Source: Streptomyces cyaneofuscatus (lineage in GTDB: Bacteria; Actinomycetota; Actinomycetes; Streptomycetales; Streptomycetaceae). From it: a stretch of 64,000 bases of DNA. Numbering within the stretch: position 1 is the first letter of the stretch; each line of letters opens with the position of its first letter. Below are positions 42,490-52,663 of this stretch, piece after piece. The notes under the pieces are model-generated. The model ran no database searches. It worked only from the letters and a program-made list of their open reading frames with translations, and was not told the DNA's origin. Position numbers and translations under genes: made by a program. The stretch is from contig NZ_JOEM01000023.1 of the NCBI RefSeq assembly GCF_000718135.1, positions 62,001 through 126,000 on the forward strand. The letters run 5' to 3'.

Positions 42490-42905
42490 GCGCTCAGCGC
42501 CCAGATCACGAAGATGTCCACCCCGATCATGAGCACCGACCAGACCGGCGCGTAAGGCAGGAAGAGGAACTGCGCGAACAGGGCGAGGGAGGCGAACAGG
42601 ATGCCGGCCACCCGGGCCCACCCGGCGCCCTTGAGGAGCCCGGCTCCGGTGATCGCCGCACAGACGCCGAGCACCAGGTGGATCCAGCCCCAGCTGGTGA
42701 GGCTGAACCGGTAGAGGTAGTCGCCGACGGTGCCGTAGACGTCGCTGTCGCCGAGGGCCGCGATGCCCTGCAGGGCCGCGACGACGCCCTGGCAGAGCAT
42801 CAGCACCCCGGCGAACAGCACGCCTCCGGTGACCCAGGCGCTGTCCGGGTCGGGCGCGGGAGGAGGGCCGGCGGAACCGTCGTAGAGACGCGGGTCCGCG
42901 CTCAT
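42453..42905 (-). CDS. Small four-helix membrane protein (DUF7144-like)
   Basis: A 150-residue protein with four membrane helices (TGGVLFAGVLMLCQGVVAAL; LTSWGWIHLVLGVCAAITGA; WARVAGILFASLALFAQFLF; WSVLMIGVDIFVIWALSAY). The W-G-W-I-H and LPYAPVWS motifs match a family common in actinomycetes, without known function. Its stop region overlaps the MMPL gene on the other strand. The start overlaps the stop of the DoxX gene by 4 bp, so it is the second gene of that operon. Confidence 0.82.
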   Translation of the reverse strand: MSADPRLYDGSAGPPPAPDPDSAWVTGGVLFAGVLMLCQGVVAALQGIAALGDSDVYGTVGDYLYRFSLTSWGWIHLVLGVCAAITGAGLLKGAGWARVAGILFASLALFAQFLFLPYAPVWSVLMIGVDIFVIWALSAYRPPAAEVVPR

Positions 42906-43432
42906 CGGCCCGCCTCCTGCGGCTCGTCGGACCGGCCCTTGGCCCGTTTGCCGACCACGGCGACGGCCGCGGCCGCGCTGCCCGCGAAGGCGAGGGCGAC
43001 CATCCAGGGCCGGTCGAAGATGTGGCAGGTGACGTGGTCCACGGAGTAGCGGCCGGGGCCGGTCAGGCCGATGGCGGCGGCGGTGAAGCCGAGGAACGCC
43101 GGGTACTCGTAGCCGCCGCCCTGGGCGAAGAAGCCCGCCGGGGCGTGCACGGCGACCGCGCCGGCCATCGCCCCGGCGGCCGCGGCCCCGGCGGCGGGGG
43201 TGGCGAGCCCGAGGGCCAGCAGCACCCCGCCGCCCGCCTCACCGAGCCCGGCGGCCACGGCGCTGTGCTTGGGCGGATGGAAGCCCATCGCCTCCATCGC
43301 TGCCGTGGTGCCCTGGATGCCTCCGCCGCCGAACCAGCCGGCCAGCTTCTGGCTGCCGTGGGCGGCGAGCACCGCGCCGGTGCCGACGCGCAGGGCGAGC
43401 AGGCCGAGATCACGCCGGTTGACGCAGACCAT
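42902..43432 (-). CDS. DoxX-family membrane protein
   Basis: A 176-residue DoxX protein with four helices. Typical features are LALRVGTGAVLAAHGSQKLA, the AGLGEAGGGVLLALGL helix and HAPAGFFAQGGGYEYP. DoxX-like proteins are linked to redox and thiol stress in mycobacteria, where they work with a superoxide dismutase and thiosulfate transferase. ATG 43432 is the family start. It is the first gene of a two-gene operon, divergent from the OYE-type reductase with a palindromic site between. Confidence 0.85.
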   Translation of the reverse strand: MVCVNRRDLGLLALRVGTGAVLAAHGSQKLAGWFGGGGIQGTTAAMEAMGFHPPKHSAVAAGLGEAGGGVLLALGLATPAAGAAAAGAMAGAVAVHAPAGFFAQGGGYEYPAFLGFTAAAIGLTGPGRYSVDHVTCHIFDRPWMVALAFAGSAAAAVAVVGKRAKGRSDEPQEAGR

Positions 43433-43604
43433 GGGAACTCCCGGGGTGAGGGGTTTCGCTGTGGGTCCCACTCTCGTCGGCCGGTGCCGGACGGGCCCGG
43501 CCGAGTACGCCGTACGGGGCACGGGCCCGGCGCCGCAAGGCCTGGCGGAGGTCGGGCGGGGCGCAGTCGGGGGCAGTCGGCGGCCGGGCATGCGACGCAG
43601 ATCA

Positions 43605-43624
43605 TTGTGCAACTTGTTGCATAA
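43605..43624. promoter_or_regulatory. Palindromic operator candidate before the OYE-type reductase gene
   Basis: TGCAACTTGTTGCA (43608-43621) is an inverted repeat of 6+6 bases around TT, extended by TT/AA pairs outside. It is about 55 bp before ATG 43679 and 170 bp before the divergent doxX start. The downstream PadR protein is the nearest candidate to bind it. Confidence 0.5.
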
Positions 43625-45694
<2,070 letters not shown>

Positions 45695-45701
45695 ACCCGT
45701 C

Positions 45702-45740
45702 GGCCGTCGGCCCTTTGGCCGTCGGCCCTTCGGCCGTCGC
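45702..45740. repeat. 15-bp tandem repeat between the reductase and padR
   Basis: Copies of GGCCGTCGGCCCTTY start at 45702 and 45717, with a partial third at 45732. The repeats lie just after the stop of the reductase gene. Confidence 0.9.
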
Positions 45741-45756
45741 CGTGAACACCCGTCCT

Positions 45757-45762
45757 TAGGAT
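45757..45762 (+). promoter_or_regulatory. Putative -10 box deciding the padR start
   Basis: TAGGAT is followed by seven bases and ATG 45770. This fits a leaderless transcript beginning at 45770 and argues against the earlier ATG at 45761, which overlaps the box. Confidence 0.5.
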
Positions 45763-45769
45763 GCACGTC

Positions 45770-46300
45770 ATGTCACTGCCGCACGCGATTCTCACCGCTC
45801 TGCTGGAGAAGCCGTCCTCGGGCCTGGAGCTGACCCGCAGGTTCGACCGGTCGATCGGCTACTTCTGGTCGTCCACGCACCAGCAGATCTATCGCGAGCT
45901 GGGAAAACTGGAGCAGGCGGGACGGATCAGGGCGCTGCCGACGGCGGCTCCCGCCCGGGGGCAGAAGAAGGAGTACGAGGTGCTGCCCGCCGGCCGCGAG
46001 GAGCTGGCGGCCTGGGTGGCGCTCCCCGAGGACCCGCGCCCGGTCCGCGATCCGCTGCTCCTGCGGATGCGGGCGGCGGCGGTCGTCGGCGTGAACGGGA
46101 TGGGGACGGAGCTGCGCCGCCATCTCGCGCTGCACGAGCGGCAGTTGGCGGAGTACCGGGAGATCGAGGAGCGGGACTTCACCCCCGCGCCCGAGGGCGA
46201 TGCGGACCGGCTGCGCCATCTGGTGCTGCGGGGCGGAATCGACCTGGAGACGTTCTGGATCAGCTGGCTGACCCGCGCCATCAGCGACCTGGACGACTGA
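45770..46300 (+). CDS. PadR-family transcriptional regulator
   Basis: A 176-residue PadR regulator. The N-terminal winged helix (MSLPHAILTALLEKPSSGLE, WSSTHQQIYRELGKLEQAGR, then the wing around KKEYEVLPAGREEL) is followed by a C-terminal helical dimerisation domain of the AphA-like Vir type (LHERQLAEYREIEERDF; LETFWISWLTRAISDL). PadR proteins are often encoded beside the enzyme they repress, here the OYE-type reductase, whose promoter has a palindrome. It ends 3 bp from the convergent EamA gene. Confidence 0.88.
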   Translation: MSLPHAILTALLEKPSSGLELTRRFDRSIGYFWSSTHQQIYRELGKLEQAGRIRALPTAAPARGQKKEYEVLPAGREELAAWVALPEDPRPVRDPLLLRMRAAAVVGVNGMGTELRRHLALHERQLAEYREIEERDFTPAPEGDADRLRHLVLRGGIDLETFWISWLTRAISDLDD

Positions 46301-46303
46301 CCG

Positions 46304-47326
46304 CTACGGGTGGGGTCGTGCTCCCGCCCGTACGGCCAGAGGTTCCGCCCGTACGGCCAGAGGTTCCGCCCGTACGGCGAGGGGTTCCGCGCCCAGCGGC
46401 GGACTCTCCGCGCGCCGGGGGCTGCCGATGACGACCCGGCCCGGAAGCGGATCCGCCACCGGCCCGGGCGCCGCGGCCGCCTCGCCGCGATCTGTACCGC
46501 CGTCCGCCTGGGCCCGGCTCAGCAGGATCACCCCGCGTACGGCGGCCGCCGTACCGAGCAGCGCCAGGACCAGGCTCACCGGCCCGCCCTGGAGGCGTTC
46601 GCCGAGGAGGGCCAGGCCGATCGCGGCGGCGGCGACCGGGTTGGCCAGGGTGACGACGGCGAGCGGTGCGCCGAGGCCGCCCCGGTAGGCGGTCTGGGAC
46701 AGCAGCAGGCCGCCCATCGCGAAGGCGGAGACGAGCAGCGCCACCGTCAGCAGCCGCCAGCTGAACAGCGGGCCGCCGGAGTGGTCTGTGACGGCGACCG
46801 TGAGGGTCTGGGTGAGCGCGGAGGCGACGCCCGAAGTGATGCCCGAGGCCGCCGCGTGCCGCAGCCCCGGACGGGCCCCCGGCCTGCTGAGCCCGGCGAC
46901 GACCGCCATGGTGGCGGCGCCGACGCCGAGGGCCTCGGGCAGGGTGAGGGTCTCGTGCGGGGCGGAGCCGCCCGCCGTCAGGAGCAGGGCGCCGAGGCCG
47001 AGCAGGGTGAGGACCGTGCCCCGCCACTCGACGCGCCCGACCCGGCGGCCCGCCGCGCGCGCCCCGAGCGGGACGGCGGCGACGAGCGTGAGCGCGCCGA
47101 GCGGCTGGACCAGGGTGAGCGGGCCGTAGTTGAGCGCCGCGACATGGAGCAGCGCGCCCCCGGCGTTGAGGCCGACCGCCGACCACCAGGCGCCCCGGCC
47201 GAGCAGGCGCAGCACCCCGGTGGAGGGCTCGGTACGCCCGGCCAGCCGGGACTGGGCGACGGCGGCGGCCGCGTAGGCGCCGGCGGAGACGAGGGAGAGC
47301 GCGACGGCGATCAGCGTGGCGTTCAT
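46304..47326 (-). CDS. EamA/DMT-family transporter with repeated C-terminal tail
   Basis: A 340-residue membrane protein with about ten helices in two EamA halves (VALSLVSAGAYAAAAVAQSR; GPLTLVQPLGALTLVAAVPL; LGAPLAVVTLANPVAAAAIG; LALLGERLQGG). Such drug/metabolite transporters export small metabolites. The cytoplasmic C-terminus, from about residue 285, is unusually long and ends in four near-identical AEPLAVR units encoded by a 21-bp tandem repeat. The start overlaps the stop of the upstream PAP2-like gene by 4 bp, so both are one operon. The tail is probably dispensable. Confidence 0.85.
   Translation of the reverse strand: MNATLIAVALSLVSAGAYAAAAVAQSRLAGRTEPSTGVLRLLGRGAWWSAVGLNAGGALLHVAALNYGPLTLVQPLGALTLVAAVPLGARAAGRRVGRVEWRGTVLTLLGLGALLLTAGGSAPHETLTLPEALGVGAATMAVVAGLSRPGARPGLRHAAASGITSGVASALTQTLTVAVTDHSGGPLFSWRLLTVALLVSAFAMGGLLLSQTAYRGGLGAPLAVVTLANPVAAAAIGLALLGERLQGGPVSLVLALLGTAAAVRGVILLSRAQADGGTDRGEAAAAPGPVADPLPGRVVIGSPRRAESPPLGAEPLAVRAEPLAVRAEPLAVRAGARPHP
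46327..46389. repeat. Three 21-bp tandem repeats at the 3' end of the EamA gene
   Basis: Units at 46327, 46348 and 46369 share CCCGTACGGCCAGAGGTTCC followed by G. They are in frame and end 24 bases before the EamA stop, at a convergent junction with padR. Confidence 0.93.
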
Positions 47327-48252
47327 CGGCCGGCTCCGGCCCCGGCGGGGGTGCGTGCGGGGTGCGCGGGGCCGGCTGGGGTGCGTGCGGGGTGCGCGGC
47401 GCCGACGGCGTACGAATCCGCTGCCGCCTCCGCACCCGGGACGGCGTACGCCGGTACGTGCGCACCCCCGCCGGGCACCGCCCCGTCACCAGCCGCCCAC
47501 GGCAGGTGCGCCGGTACGTTCCTGGCCGCGCGCGGCAGGCGCAGCGCGGCGAGTGCCACCGCCAGCAGCGCCACGACGACGATCGCGTCCAGCCAGTAGT
47601 GGTTGGCGGTGCCCACGACGACGAGCAGGGTGATCGCCGGGTGCAGCAGCCACAGCCAGCGCCACCGGGAGCGGGTGGCGACGATCAGCCCGACGGCCAC
47701 CATCACGGCCCAGCCGACGTGCAGCGAGGGCATCGCGGCGAACTGGTTCGCCATCGTGTCGGTCGCGGGCGTCGCCCCGTACACCGTCGGCCCGTAGACC
47801 TGGCCGGTGTCGACCAGTCCGGCGGCCGGGAGCATCCGGGGCGGGGCGAGCGGGAAGAGGAGGTGGAGCACCAGGGCTCCTCCGGTGAGCACGGCGAGGA
47901 TGCGCCGTGACCAGAGGTAGTGGAGCGGGCGGCGCCAGTAGAGCCAGACCAGGAAGAGGACCGTGGCGGGGAAGTGCACGGTGGCGTAGTAGGTGTTCGC
48001 CGCGTGGATCAACGTCTGGCTGTGCAGCAGTACGCCCTGGACGGCACCCTCACCCGGGAGGCGCAGGGCCCGTTCGAGGTCCCAGACGTTCCCGGCGTTG
48101 CGGAACGCCTCCTCGACATGGCCGTTGGCTGCTCGGCGGCCGAACTTGTAGGCCAGGAAGAGTCCGGCCACGAGAAGGAACTCGCGGACGAGGGGCGGTC
48201 GGGCACGTATGTCCGGCTCCTGGTCCGTGGGCTCGGTGCGGGCGTACGTCAC
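47323..48252 (-). CDS. PAP2-like inositolphosphotransferase/AUR1-type membrane protein
   Basis: A 309-residue membrane enzyme with about six helices. The conserved sites are AAMPSLHVGWAVMVAVGL and NHYWLDAIVVVALL, the catalytic His pair of the AUR1/Ipt1 branch of PAP2; the upstream FPLAPPRMLPAAGL is also typical. Relatives transfer phosphorylated head groups to lipids or hydrolyse lipid phosphates. GTG 48252 (AAGGGGG upstream) is chosen because longer readings extend into the operator array. The C-terminal 70 residues are Ala/Pro/Gly-rich, with a repeated AHPARTPAG unit. It is divergent from a TetR regulator. Confidence 0.85.
   Translation of the reverse strand: MTYARTEPTDQEPDIRARPPLVREFLLVAGLFLAYKFGRRAANGHVEEAFRNAGNVWDLERALRLPGEGAVQGVLLHSQTLIHAANTYYATVHFPATVLFLVWLYWRRPLHYLWSRRILAVLTGGALVLHLLFPLAPPRMLPAAGLVDTGQVYGPTVYGATPATDTMANQFAAMPSLHVGWAVMVAVGLIVATRSRWRWLWLLHPAITLLVVVGTANHYWLDAIVVVALLAVALAALRLPRAARNVPAHLPWAAGDGAVPGGGAHVPAYAVPGAEAAADSYAVGAAHPARTPAGPAHPARTPAGAGAGR
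47348..47399. repeat. 30-bp tandem repeat at the 3' end of the PAP2-like gene
   Basis: Two copies start at 47348 and 47378 with GGGGTGCGTGCGGGGTGCGC. The second is incomplete. They code in frame for AHPARTPAG twice. Confidence 0.9.
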
Positions 48253-48309
48253 CCGGTGCCCCCTTGGATGCGAAGCGGTGTCATGACGGCATGGCGAACC
48301 CATGCCGAA

Positions 48310-48377
48310 TCGATACGCCAGTGTACCGATACGTTGGCGTATCGGTACTCGCGCGTATCGGTACACTGGCGTATCGA
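48310..48377. promoter_or_regulatory. Highly symmetric operator array between a PAP2-like gene and tetR
   Basis: A perfect 24-bp inverted repeat spans 48310-48333 and 48354-48377. Nested in it is a second perfect palindrome at 48323-48348, arms GTACCGATACG and CGTATCGGTAC around TTGG. The element CGTATCGGTAC occurs at 48338 and 48354 on the plus strand and at 48323 inverted; shorter GGCGTATCG elements flank them. It ends 34 bp before the tetR start. It is best explained as several overlapping sites for the adjacent TetR protein. Confidence 0.7.
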
Positions 48378-48411
48378 GAGCCTCGCCGCACCGCCGCAGG
48401 AGGAACCGTCC

Positions 48412-49041
48412 ATGCCGTCGCCCGATTCCGTACCGGAGTCAGCCCTCGCTTCCCGCCGGTCGAAGATCACACCGGAGCGGGCGCAGGAGCTCTACACGGC
48501 GGTGCTGGACCTGGTGCGGGAGGGCGGCTACGAGTCACTGACCATGGAGGGCGTCGCCGCCCGTACCCGCTGCGGCAAGTCGACGCTGTACCGGCAGTGG
48601 GGCTCGAAGCCGGAGCTGGTCGTCGCCGCACTGCACGGCACCCGGCGGATGCGGCTCCCGGACATCGACACCGGAACGCTCGCCGGGGACCTTTTGGAGG
48701 CGGCCCGGGCGATCGGCGAGGCCTCGGGGCGCGACACCCCGCTGATGCACGCGCTCAGCCATGCAGCGCTCCAGACCCCCGAGCTGCTGTGCGCCCTGCG
48801 CGAGGCGCTGATCCTGCCGGAGATCGCGGCGATCGACGCGATGGTCCGGCGGGCCCAGGCGCGCGGCGAGATCGCGGCGGACCTGCCGGGGGCGGAGTAC
48901 GTCGCGGCACAGCTGCTGGGCGTGATGCGCGCGCGACCGCTGCTGGAGGGGCGGTACGCGGACGCGGCGTACCTCACCAGGTTCGTCGAGAAGGCGATCC
49001 TGCCCGGACTCGGACTCACGGCGGGCACGCAGGAGTCCTGA
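48412..49041 (+). CDS. TetR-family transcriptional regulator
   Basis: A 209-residue repressor. ATG 48412 is preceded by AGGAGGA. The DNA-binding domain includes LTMEGVAARTRCGKSTLYRQ; the C-terminal domain (YVAAQLLGVMRARPLLEGRY) resembles the TetR_C type common in actinomycetes. It is divergent from the PAP2-like/EamA operon and beside the palindromic array at 48310-48377, so autoregulation and control of that operon are expected. Confidence 0.9.
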   Translation: MPSPDSVPESALASRRSKITPERAQELYTAVLDLVREGGYESLTMEGVAARTRCGKSTLYRQWGSKPELVVAALHGTRRMRLPDIDTGTLAGDLLEAARAIGEASGRDTPLMHALSHAALQTPELLCALREALILPEIAAIDAMVRRAQARGEIAADLPGAEYVAAQLLGVMRARPLLEGRYADAAYLTRFVEKAILPGLGLTAGTQES

Positions 49042-49189
49042 CAGACGTGGACCGTCCGTCCCAGCGGATGGGGACGATCCACCCGGCGCCGCACCGTGGG
49101 GACGGGGGCGGCGCAACGCCCGGCCGGCCGGTGAACTCTTCGGAGCTCACCGGCCGCCCGTGTTTCCAGGCACCCGGAGCCCTCTATCG

Positions 49190-49209
49190 TACCCAACAAG
49201 CGATTGGTA
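49190..49209. promoter_or_regulatory. Possible operator upstream of the SDR gene
   Basis: TACCCAACAAGCGATTGGTA has outer TACC/GGTA symmetry with an imperfect centre. It lies 50 bp before ATG 49259, where a TetR-type repressor could act. The match is partial. Confidence 0.3.
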
Positions 49210-49258
49210 GATTCCGCGTCCACGCACACGGGAGGTCCTCGCACACGGGAGGCGGACC

Positions 49259-50056
49259 ATGGAGCTGGGCAATCCGATCGACTTCACCGGACGGGTGGCC
49301 ATCGTCACCGGCGGCACCCAGGGCGTCGGCGCCGTCATCGCAGAGGCCTTCCTCGCCGCGGGCGCCGAGGTCATGGTCTGCGGCCGCACCGCGCCCACCA
49401 CGCTGCCGTCGTCGGGCGGGCAGCCCGCCGCCTTCCACTCCACGGACGTCCGGGATCCGGCGGCGGCGGCCCGGCTGGTGGCCGCGACAGCCGAACAATT
49501 CGGCCGGCTCGACATCCTCGTCAACAACGCGGGCGGCTCCCCCGACGCCGACGCGGCCACCGTCTCCCCCCGCTTCGTCGAGAAGGTCGTCGCCCTCAAC
49601 CTCCTCGCCCCCTTCTACGTCGCCCAGGCCGCCAACCTCGTCATGCGGGAACAGCCGGAGGGCGGCTGCGTGATCAACATCGGCAGCGTCTCCGCCCAGG
49701 ACCCGCAGCCGGGCACCGCCGCCTACTCGGCGGCGAAGGCGGGCCTGCTCGGCCTCAGCCGGGCCCTGGCCCTGGAGTGGGCACCGAAGGTCCGGGTGAA
49801 CCACATCACGGCCGGCCCCATCCGCACCGCGAGCGCCACCGAGCCGTACGGGGAGGACGACGGGGCGGCGGTGGCGGGCATCGTCCCCATGGGGCGGCTG
49901 GCGGTTCCGGCGGATGTGGCCCACGCCTGCCTCTGGCTGGCCGGCCCGCACGCCTCGTACGTCAACGGCGCCGACCTGGCCGTGCACGGCGGCGGCGAGA
50001 TCCCCGCCAGAGACCTGGCCCGCCGAGCCCCCCGACCCCCCTTCTCGTCACCTTGA
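49259..50056 (+). CDS. Short-chain dehydrogenase/reductase
   Basis: A 265-residue classical SDR. The cofactor motif is VTGGTQGVGAVIAEAFLAAG, followed by DILVNNAGG; the catalytic residues are Ser in INIGSVSAQ and Tyr/Lys in YSAAKAG. The fold ends with YVNGADLAVHGGGE, the usual G-x-x-L-x-V-x-G-G tail, and a short Pro/Arg-rich extension. The acceptor is a secondary alcohol or ketone, possibly a hydroxyacyl-CoA, but cannot be specified. ATG 49259 has GGAGG upstream. It stands alone, with a possible operator before it. Confidence 0.88.
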   Translation: MELGNPIDFTGRVAIVTGGTQGVGAVIAEAFLAAGAEVMVCGRTAPTTLPSSGGQPAAFHSTDVRDPAAAARLVAATAEQFGRLDILVNNAGGSPDADAATVSPRFVEKVVALNLLAPFYVAQAANLVMREQPEGGCVINIGSVSAQDPQPGTAAYSAAKAGLLGLSRALALEWAPKVRVNHITAGPIRTASATEPYGEDDGAAVAGIVPMGRLAVPADVAHACLWLAGPHASYVNGADLAVHGGGEIPARDLARRAPRPPFSSP

Positions 50057-50115
50057 CTATTTACCCCATCCCCTCTTATCGTCTTCATGACGACATCAAG
50101 TTCGAGGGGGACCCC

Positions 50116-51129
50116 ATGGCCGACATCACCCGGCGCTTCGGCTGGCGCCATCTGCGCTCCGCGCCCACCGCGCACATCCGCCACCACAAGCGCGGCGAAC
50201 TCGTCCACGACGGGCGGGGGCTCAGCTTCTGGTACCGGTCGCTGTCGGCGGCGCTCTCCGAGGTACCGGTCGACGACCGGGAGCTGGCCATGGCGTTCCA
50301 CGCCCGTACGGCGGACTTCCAGGACGTCACCGTGCAGGCCACCGTCACCTACCGGGTCAGCGACCCGGCGCTGGCGGCCGACCGGCTGGACTTCTCCGTG
50401 GACCCCGACACCGGGAGCTGGCGCAGCGCACCGCTGGAGCAGATCGCCACCCTGCTCACCGAGACCGCGCAGCAGCACACGCTGGACGTCCTGGCCCGCA
50501 CCCCGCTCGCACAGGCGTTGGTGGACGGGGTCGCGTCCGTACGCGAACGGGTCGCCTCGGGACTCGCCGCCGAGCCGAGGCTCCCCGCCACCGGGATCGA
50601 CGTGGTCGCCGTGCGCGTCGTCGCGATCCGCCCCGAGGCCGAGGTCGAGCGCGCCCTGCGCACCCCGGCGCGCGAGCAGATCCAGCAGGAGGCCGACCGG
50701 GCCACCTACGAACGGCGGGCCGTGGCCGTCGAGCGCGAGCGGACCATCGCCGAGAACGAGCTGGCCAGCCAGATCGAACTGGCCCGGCGCGAGGAGCAGC
50801 TGGTCGACCAGCGCGGCACCAACGCACGCCGGGAGGCCGAGGAGAAGGCCGCGGCCGACGGCGTACGGACGGAGGCGGAGGCCTCCCGCAAGGTGCGCCT
50901 GGCCCGGGCGGAGGCCGAGGCGGCGCGCGAGACGGGTTCGGCGCGCGCCGAGGCCCAGGCCGCCTGGCTGCGGGTGCACGGCGAGGTCGACCCGGCCACA
51001 CTGCACGCCCTGGCGGCGACCCGGCTCGCGGAGAACGTGCCGCGCATCGAGAGCCTCACCCTCTCCCCCGACATCCTCACCGGGCTCCTCGCCAAGCTCG
51101 GCCGCGCGGACGGCGGGGCGGGAGCGTGA
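50116..51129 (+). CDS. SPFH/band-7 domain protein
   Basis: A 337-residue protein. Residues about 15-175 form the SPFH domain (GELVHDGRGLSFWYRSLSAA; DVTVQATVTYRVSDPALAAD; LPATGIDVVAVRVVAIRPEA). Residues about 185-285 are a long Glu/Ala/Arg-rich coiled coil (EQIQQEADRATYERRAVAVE; RREAEEKAAADGVRTEAEAS), as in flotillins. There is no N-terminal membrane anchor. ATG 50116 is chosen. The stop overlaps the next gene by 4 bp (GTGA), so it is translationally coupled with the NAD-kinase-like protein. Oligomeric scaffold function is likely. Confidence 0.85.
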   Translation: MADITRRFGWRHLRSAPTAHIRHHKRGELVHDGRGLSFWYRSLSAALSEVPVDDRELAMAFHARTADFQDVTVQATVTYRVSDPALAADRLDFSVDPDTGSWRSAPLEQIATLLTETAQQHTLDVLARTPLAQALVDGVASVRERVASGLAAEPRLPATGIDVVAVRVVAIRPEAEVERALRTPAREQIQQEADRATYERRAVAVERERTIAENELASQIELARREEQLVDQRGTNARREAEEKAAADGVRTEAEASRKVRLARAEAEAARETGSARAEAQAAWLRVHGEVDPATLHALAATRLAENVPRIESLTLSPDILTGLLAKLGRADGGAGA

Positions 51130-52025
51130 GCCTGGCGCCACGGGCGGTGCTCGTGCACCGGCGTACCGAGTACGAGGAGCTGCTCGCCCGGCACGGGACG
51201 CACGGGCAGGCCGCGTTCTTCCTCTCCAGCCGGGGCCGCTCGATCGACGAGGTGGCCCGCCGCCATGAACGTACGCAACAGGCCCTACGGGACGTGGCGG
51301 CCGCCGTGCCGCTCACCTGGCGCTCCACCCGGGTGGAGCGGGCGGACCTGGACCGGTTCCTGTTCGCGCCGGAGGACGTGGTGGTCGTGGTCGGCCAGGA
51401 CGGGCTGGTCGCCAACGCCGCGAAGTACCTGTCCGGCCAGCCGGTGGTGGGCATCGACACCGACCCCGGGCGCAACCCCGGGGTCCTGGTCCGCCACCGT
51501 TGCGCCGACGCGGCCGCCCTGCTGCGCGCGGCCACGGCCACCGGATCCACCGTCGACGCGCTGACCATGGTCGAGGCGGTCGCCGACGACACCCAGCGGC
51601 TGGTCGCGCTCAACGAGATCTACCTGGGCCCGCCGGGCCACCAGACGGCCCGCTACCGCCTGGGCCCCGACGGCGATCCGGCCCCCGGCGAGGCCCAGGC
51701 CTCCTCCGGGGTCCTCGTCGGCACGGGCACGGGCGCCACCGGCTGGCTGCGCTCGCTCTGGCTGGAGCGTGGCAGCACCACCCCGCTGCCCGCGCCGAGC
51801 GACCCCCGGCTCCTCTGGTTCGTCCGCGAGGCCTGGCCCTCCCCCGCCACCGGCACGTCCCTGGTCTCCGGCGAACTGAACCGGGGACAAGGCCTGCGGC
51901 TCACCGTGGAGTCGGACCGGATCGTCGTCTTCGGGGACGGGATGGAGTCGGACGCGCTGGAGCTGACCTGGGGGCAGAGCGTACGGCTGGGCATCTCGGC
52001 GACGGCGCTGCGGCTGGTGGTCTGA
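51126..52025 (+). CDS. NAD-kinase-like protein with altered GGDG motif
   Basis: A 299-residue protein of the diacylglycerol/NAD kinase fold. The ATP-binding motif, normally GGDGT, reads GQDGLVAN after a beta strand (DVVVVVG). The substrate-binding NE motif is in VALNEIYLG, and the Gly/Thr loop SSGVLVGTGTGATGWLRS matches the NADK 'GSTAY' region with changes. NADK C-terminal strands follow (GLRLTVESDRIVVFGDGMES). It may be a genuine kinase with a different substrate or a regulatory pseudo-kinase. It is coupled to the SPFH gene by a 4-bp overlap. Confidence 0.75.
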   Translation: MSLAPRAVLVHRRTEYEELLARHGTHGQAAFFLSSRGRSIDEVARRHERTQQALRDVAAAVPLTWRSTRVERADLDRFLFAPEDVVVVVGQDGLVANAAKYLSGQPVVGIDTDPGRNPGVLVRHRCADAAALLRAATATGSTVDALTMVEAVADDTQRLVALNEIYLGPPGHQTARYRLGPDGDPAPGEAQASSGVLVGTGTGATGWLRSLWLERGSTTPLPAPSDPRLLWFVREAWPSPATGTSLVSGELNRGQGLRLTVESDRIVVFGDGMESDALELTWGQSVRLGISATALRLVV

Positions 52026-52109
52026 GCAGGACCAGGACCTCGCAGTCGTTACGGTGTTCCGGAACCCACCGGCCCGTAAGAGGCCCCCGGAGAGCGGAGA
52101 TCCAGCACC

Positions 52110-52625
52110 ATGGCCACCGAGACCACCGACCCCCGCTCCGGCACCGGCCCCTCCCGCAACAGCCGCCCGCCCACGGCGCAGGCGGCCCTCGGGGTCGGGG
52201 TGATCGTCGAGGACGGACAGGGACGTGTACTCCTGGGCCGGCACCACAGCGGTACGTGGGAGCTGCCCGGCGGCAAGGTCGACCCGACGCACGAGTCGGT
52301 CGCGGCGGCCGCCGCCCGTGAGCTGCGCGAGGAGACCGGTCTCACCGTGGAGGAGAGCGCGGTGGACGTCTTCGCGATGCTCCACGACGTGATCGGCGGC
52401 ATCAACCGGATCAGCATGGCGGCCCTCGTACGCCTGCACTCCGGCATCCCCGAGGTCACCGAGCCGCACCTGATCAGGGCGTGGCGGTGGACCGCCCCCG
52501 AGGGGCTGCCGACGCCACTGTTCGACCCGTCGGCCCAGATCCTCGCGGCCTGGCGCCCGGACCTCGGCCTCACCCATCCGCCCGCCCACCTCCTGCGGAT
52601 CACGGGGGCCGGAGAGCAGCGCTGA
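52110..52625 (+). CDS. Nudix hydrolase
   Basis: A 171-residue Nudix protein. The Nudix box is complete: GGKVDPTHESVAAAAARELR followed by EETGL, with the metal-binding Glu residues in REETG. LGVGVIVEDGQGRVLLGRHH precedes it. It probably hydrolyses a nucleoside diphosphate derivative such as an oxidised dNTP. The N-terminal 20 residues are low complexity. GGAG lies upstream of ATG 52110. There are no close operon partners. Confidence 0.9.
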   Translation: MATETTDPRSGTGPSRNSRPPTAQAALGVGVIVEDGQGRVLLGRHHSGTWELPGGKVDPTHESVAAAAARELREETGLTVEESAVDVFAMLHDVIGGINRISMAALVRLHSGIPEVTEPHLIRAWRWTAPEGLPTPLFDPSAQILAAWRPDLGLTHPPAHLLRITGAGEQR

Positions 52626-52663
52626 TCAGTTCCCTGATGATTTGACTACAGATGCGAAGAAAA

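Noticed and set aside
48253..48366. Earlier start for the AUR1-like protein (translation beginning MYRYARVPIRQR)
   Set aside because: That segment is the palindromic operator array translated by chance; GTG 48252 has a ribosome-binding site.
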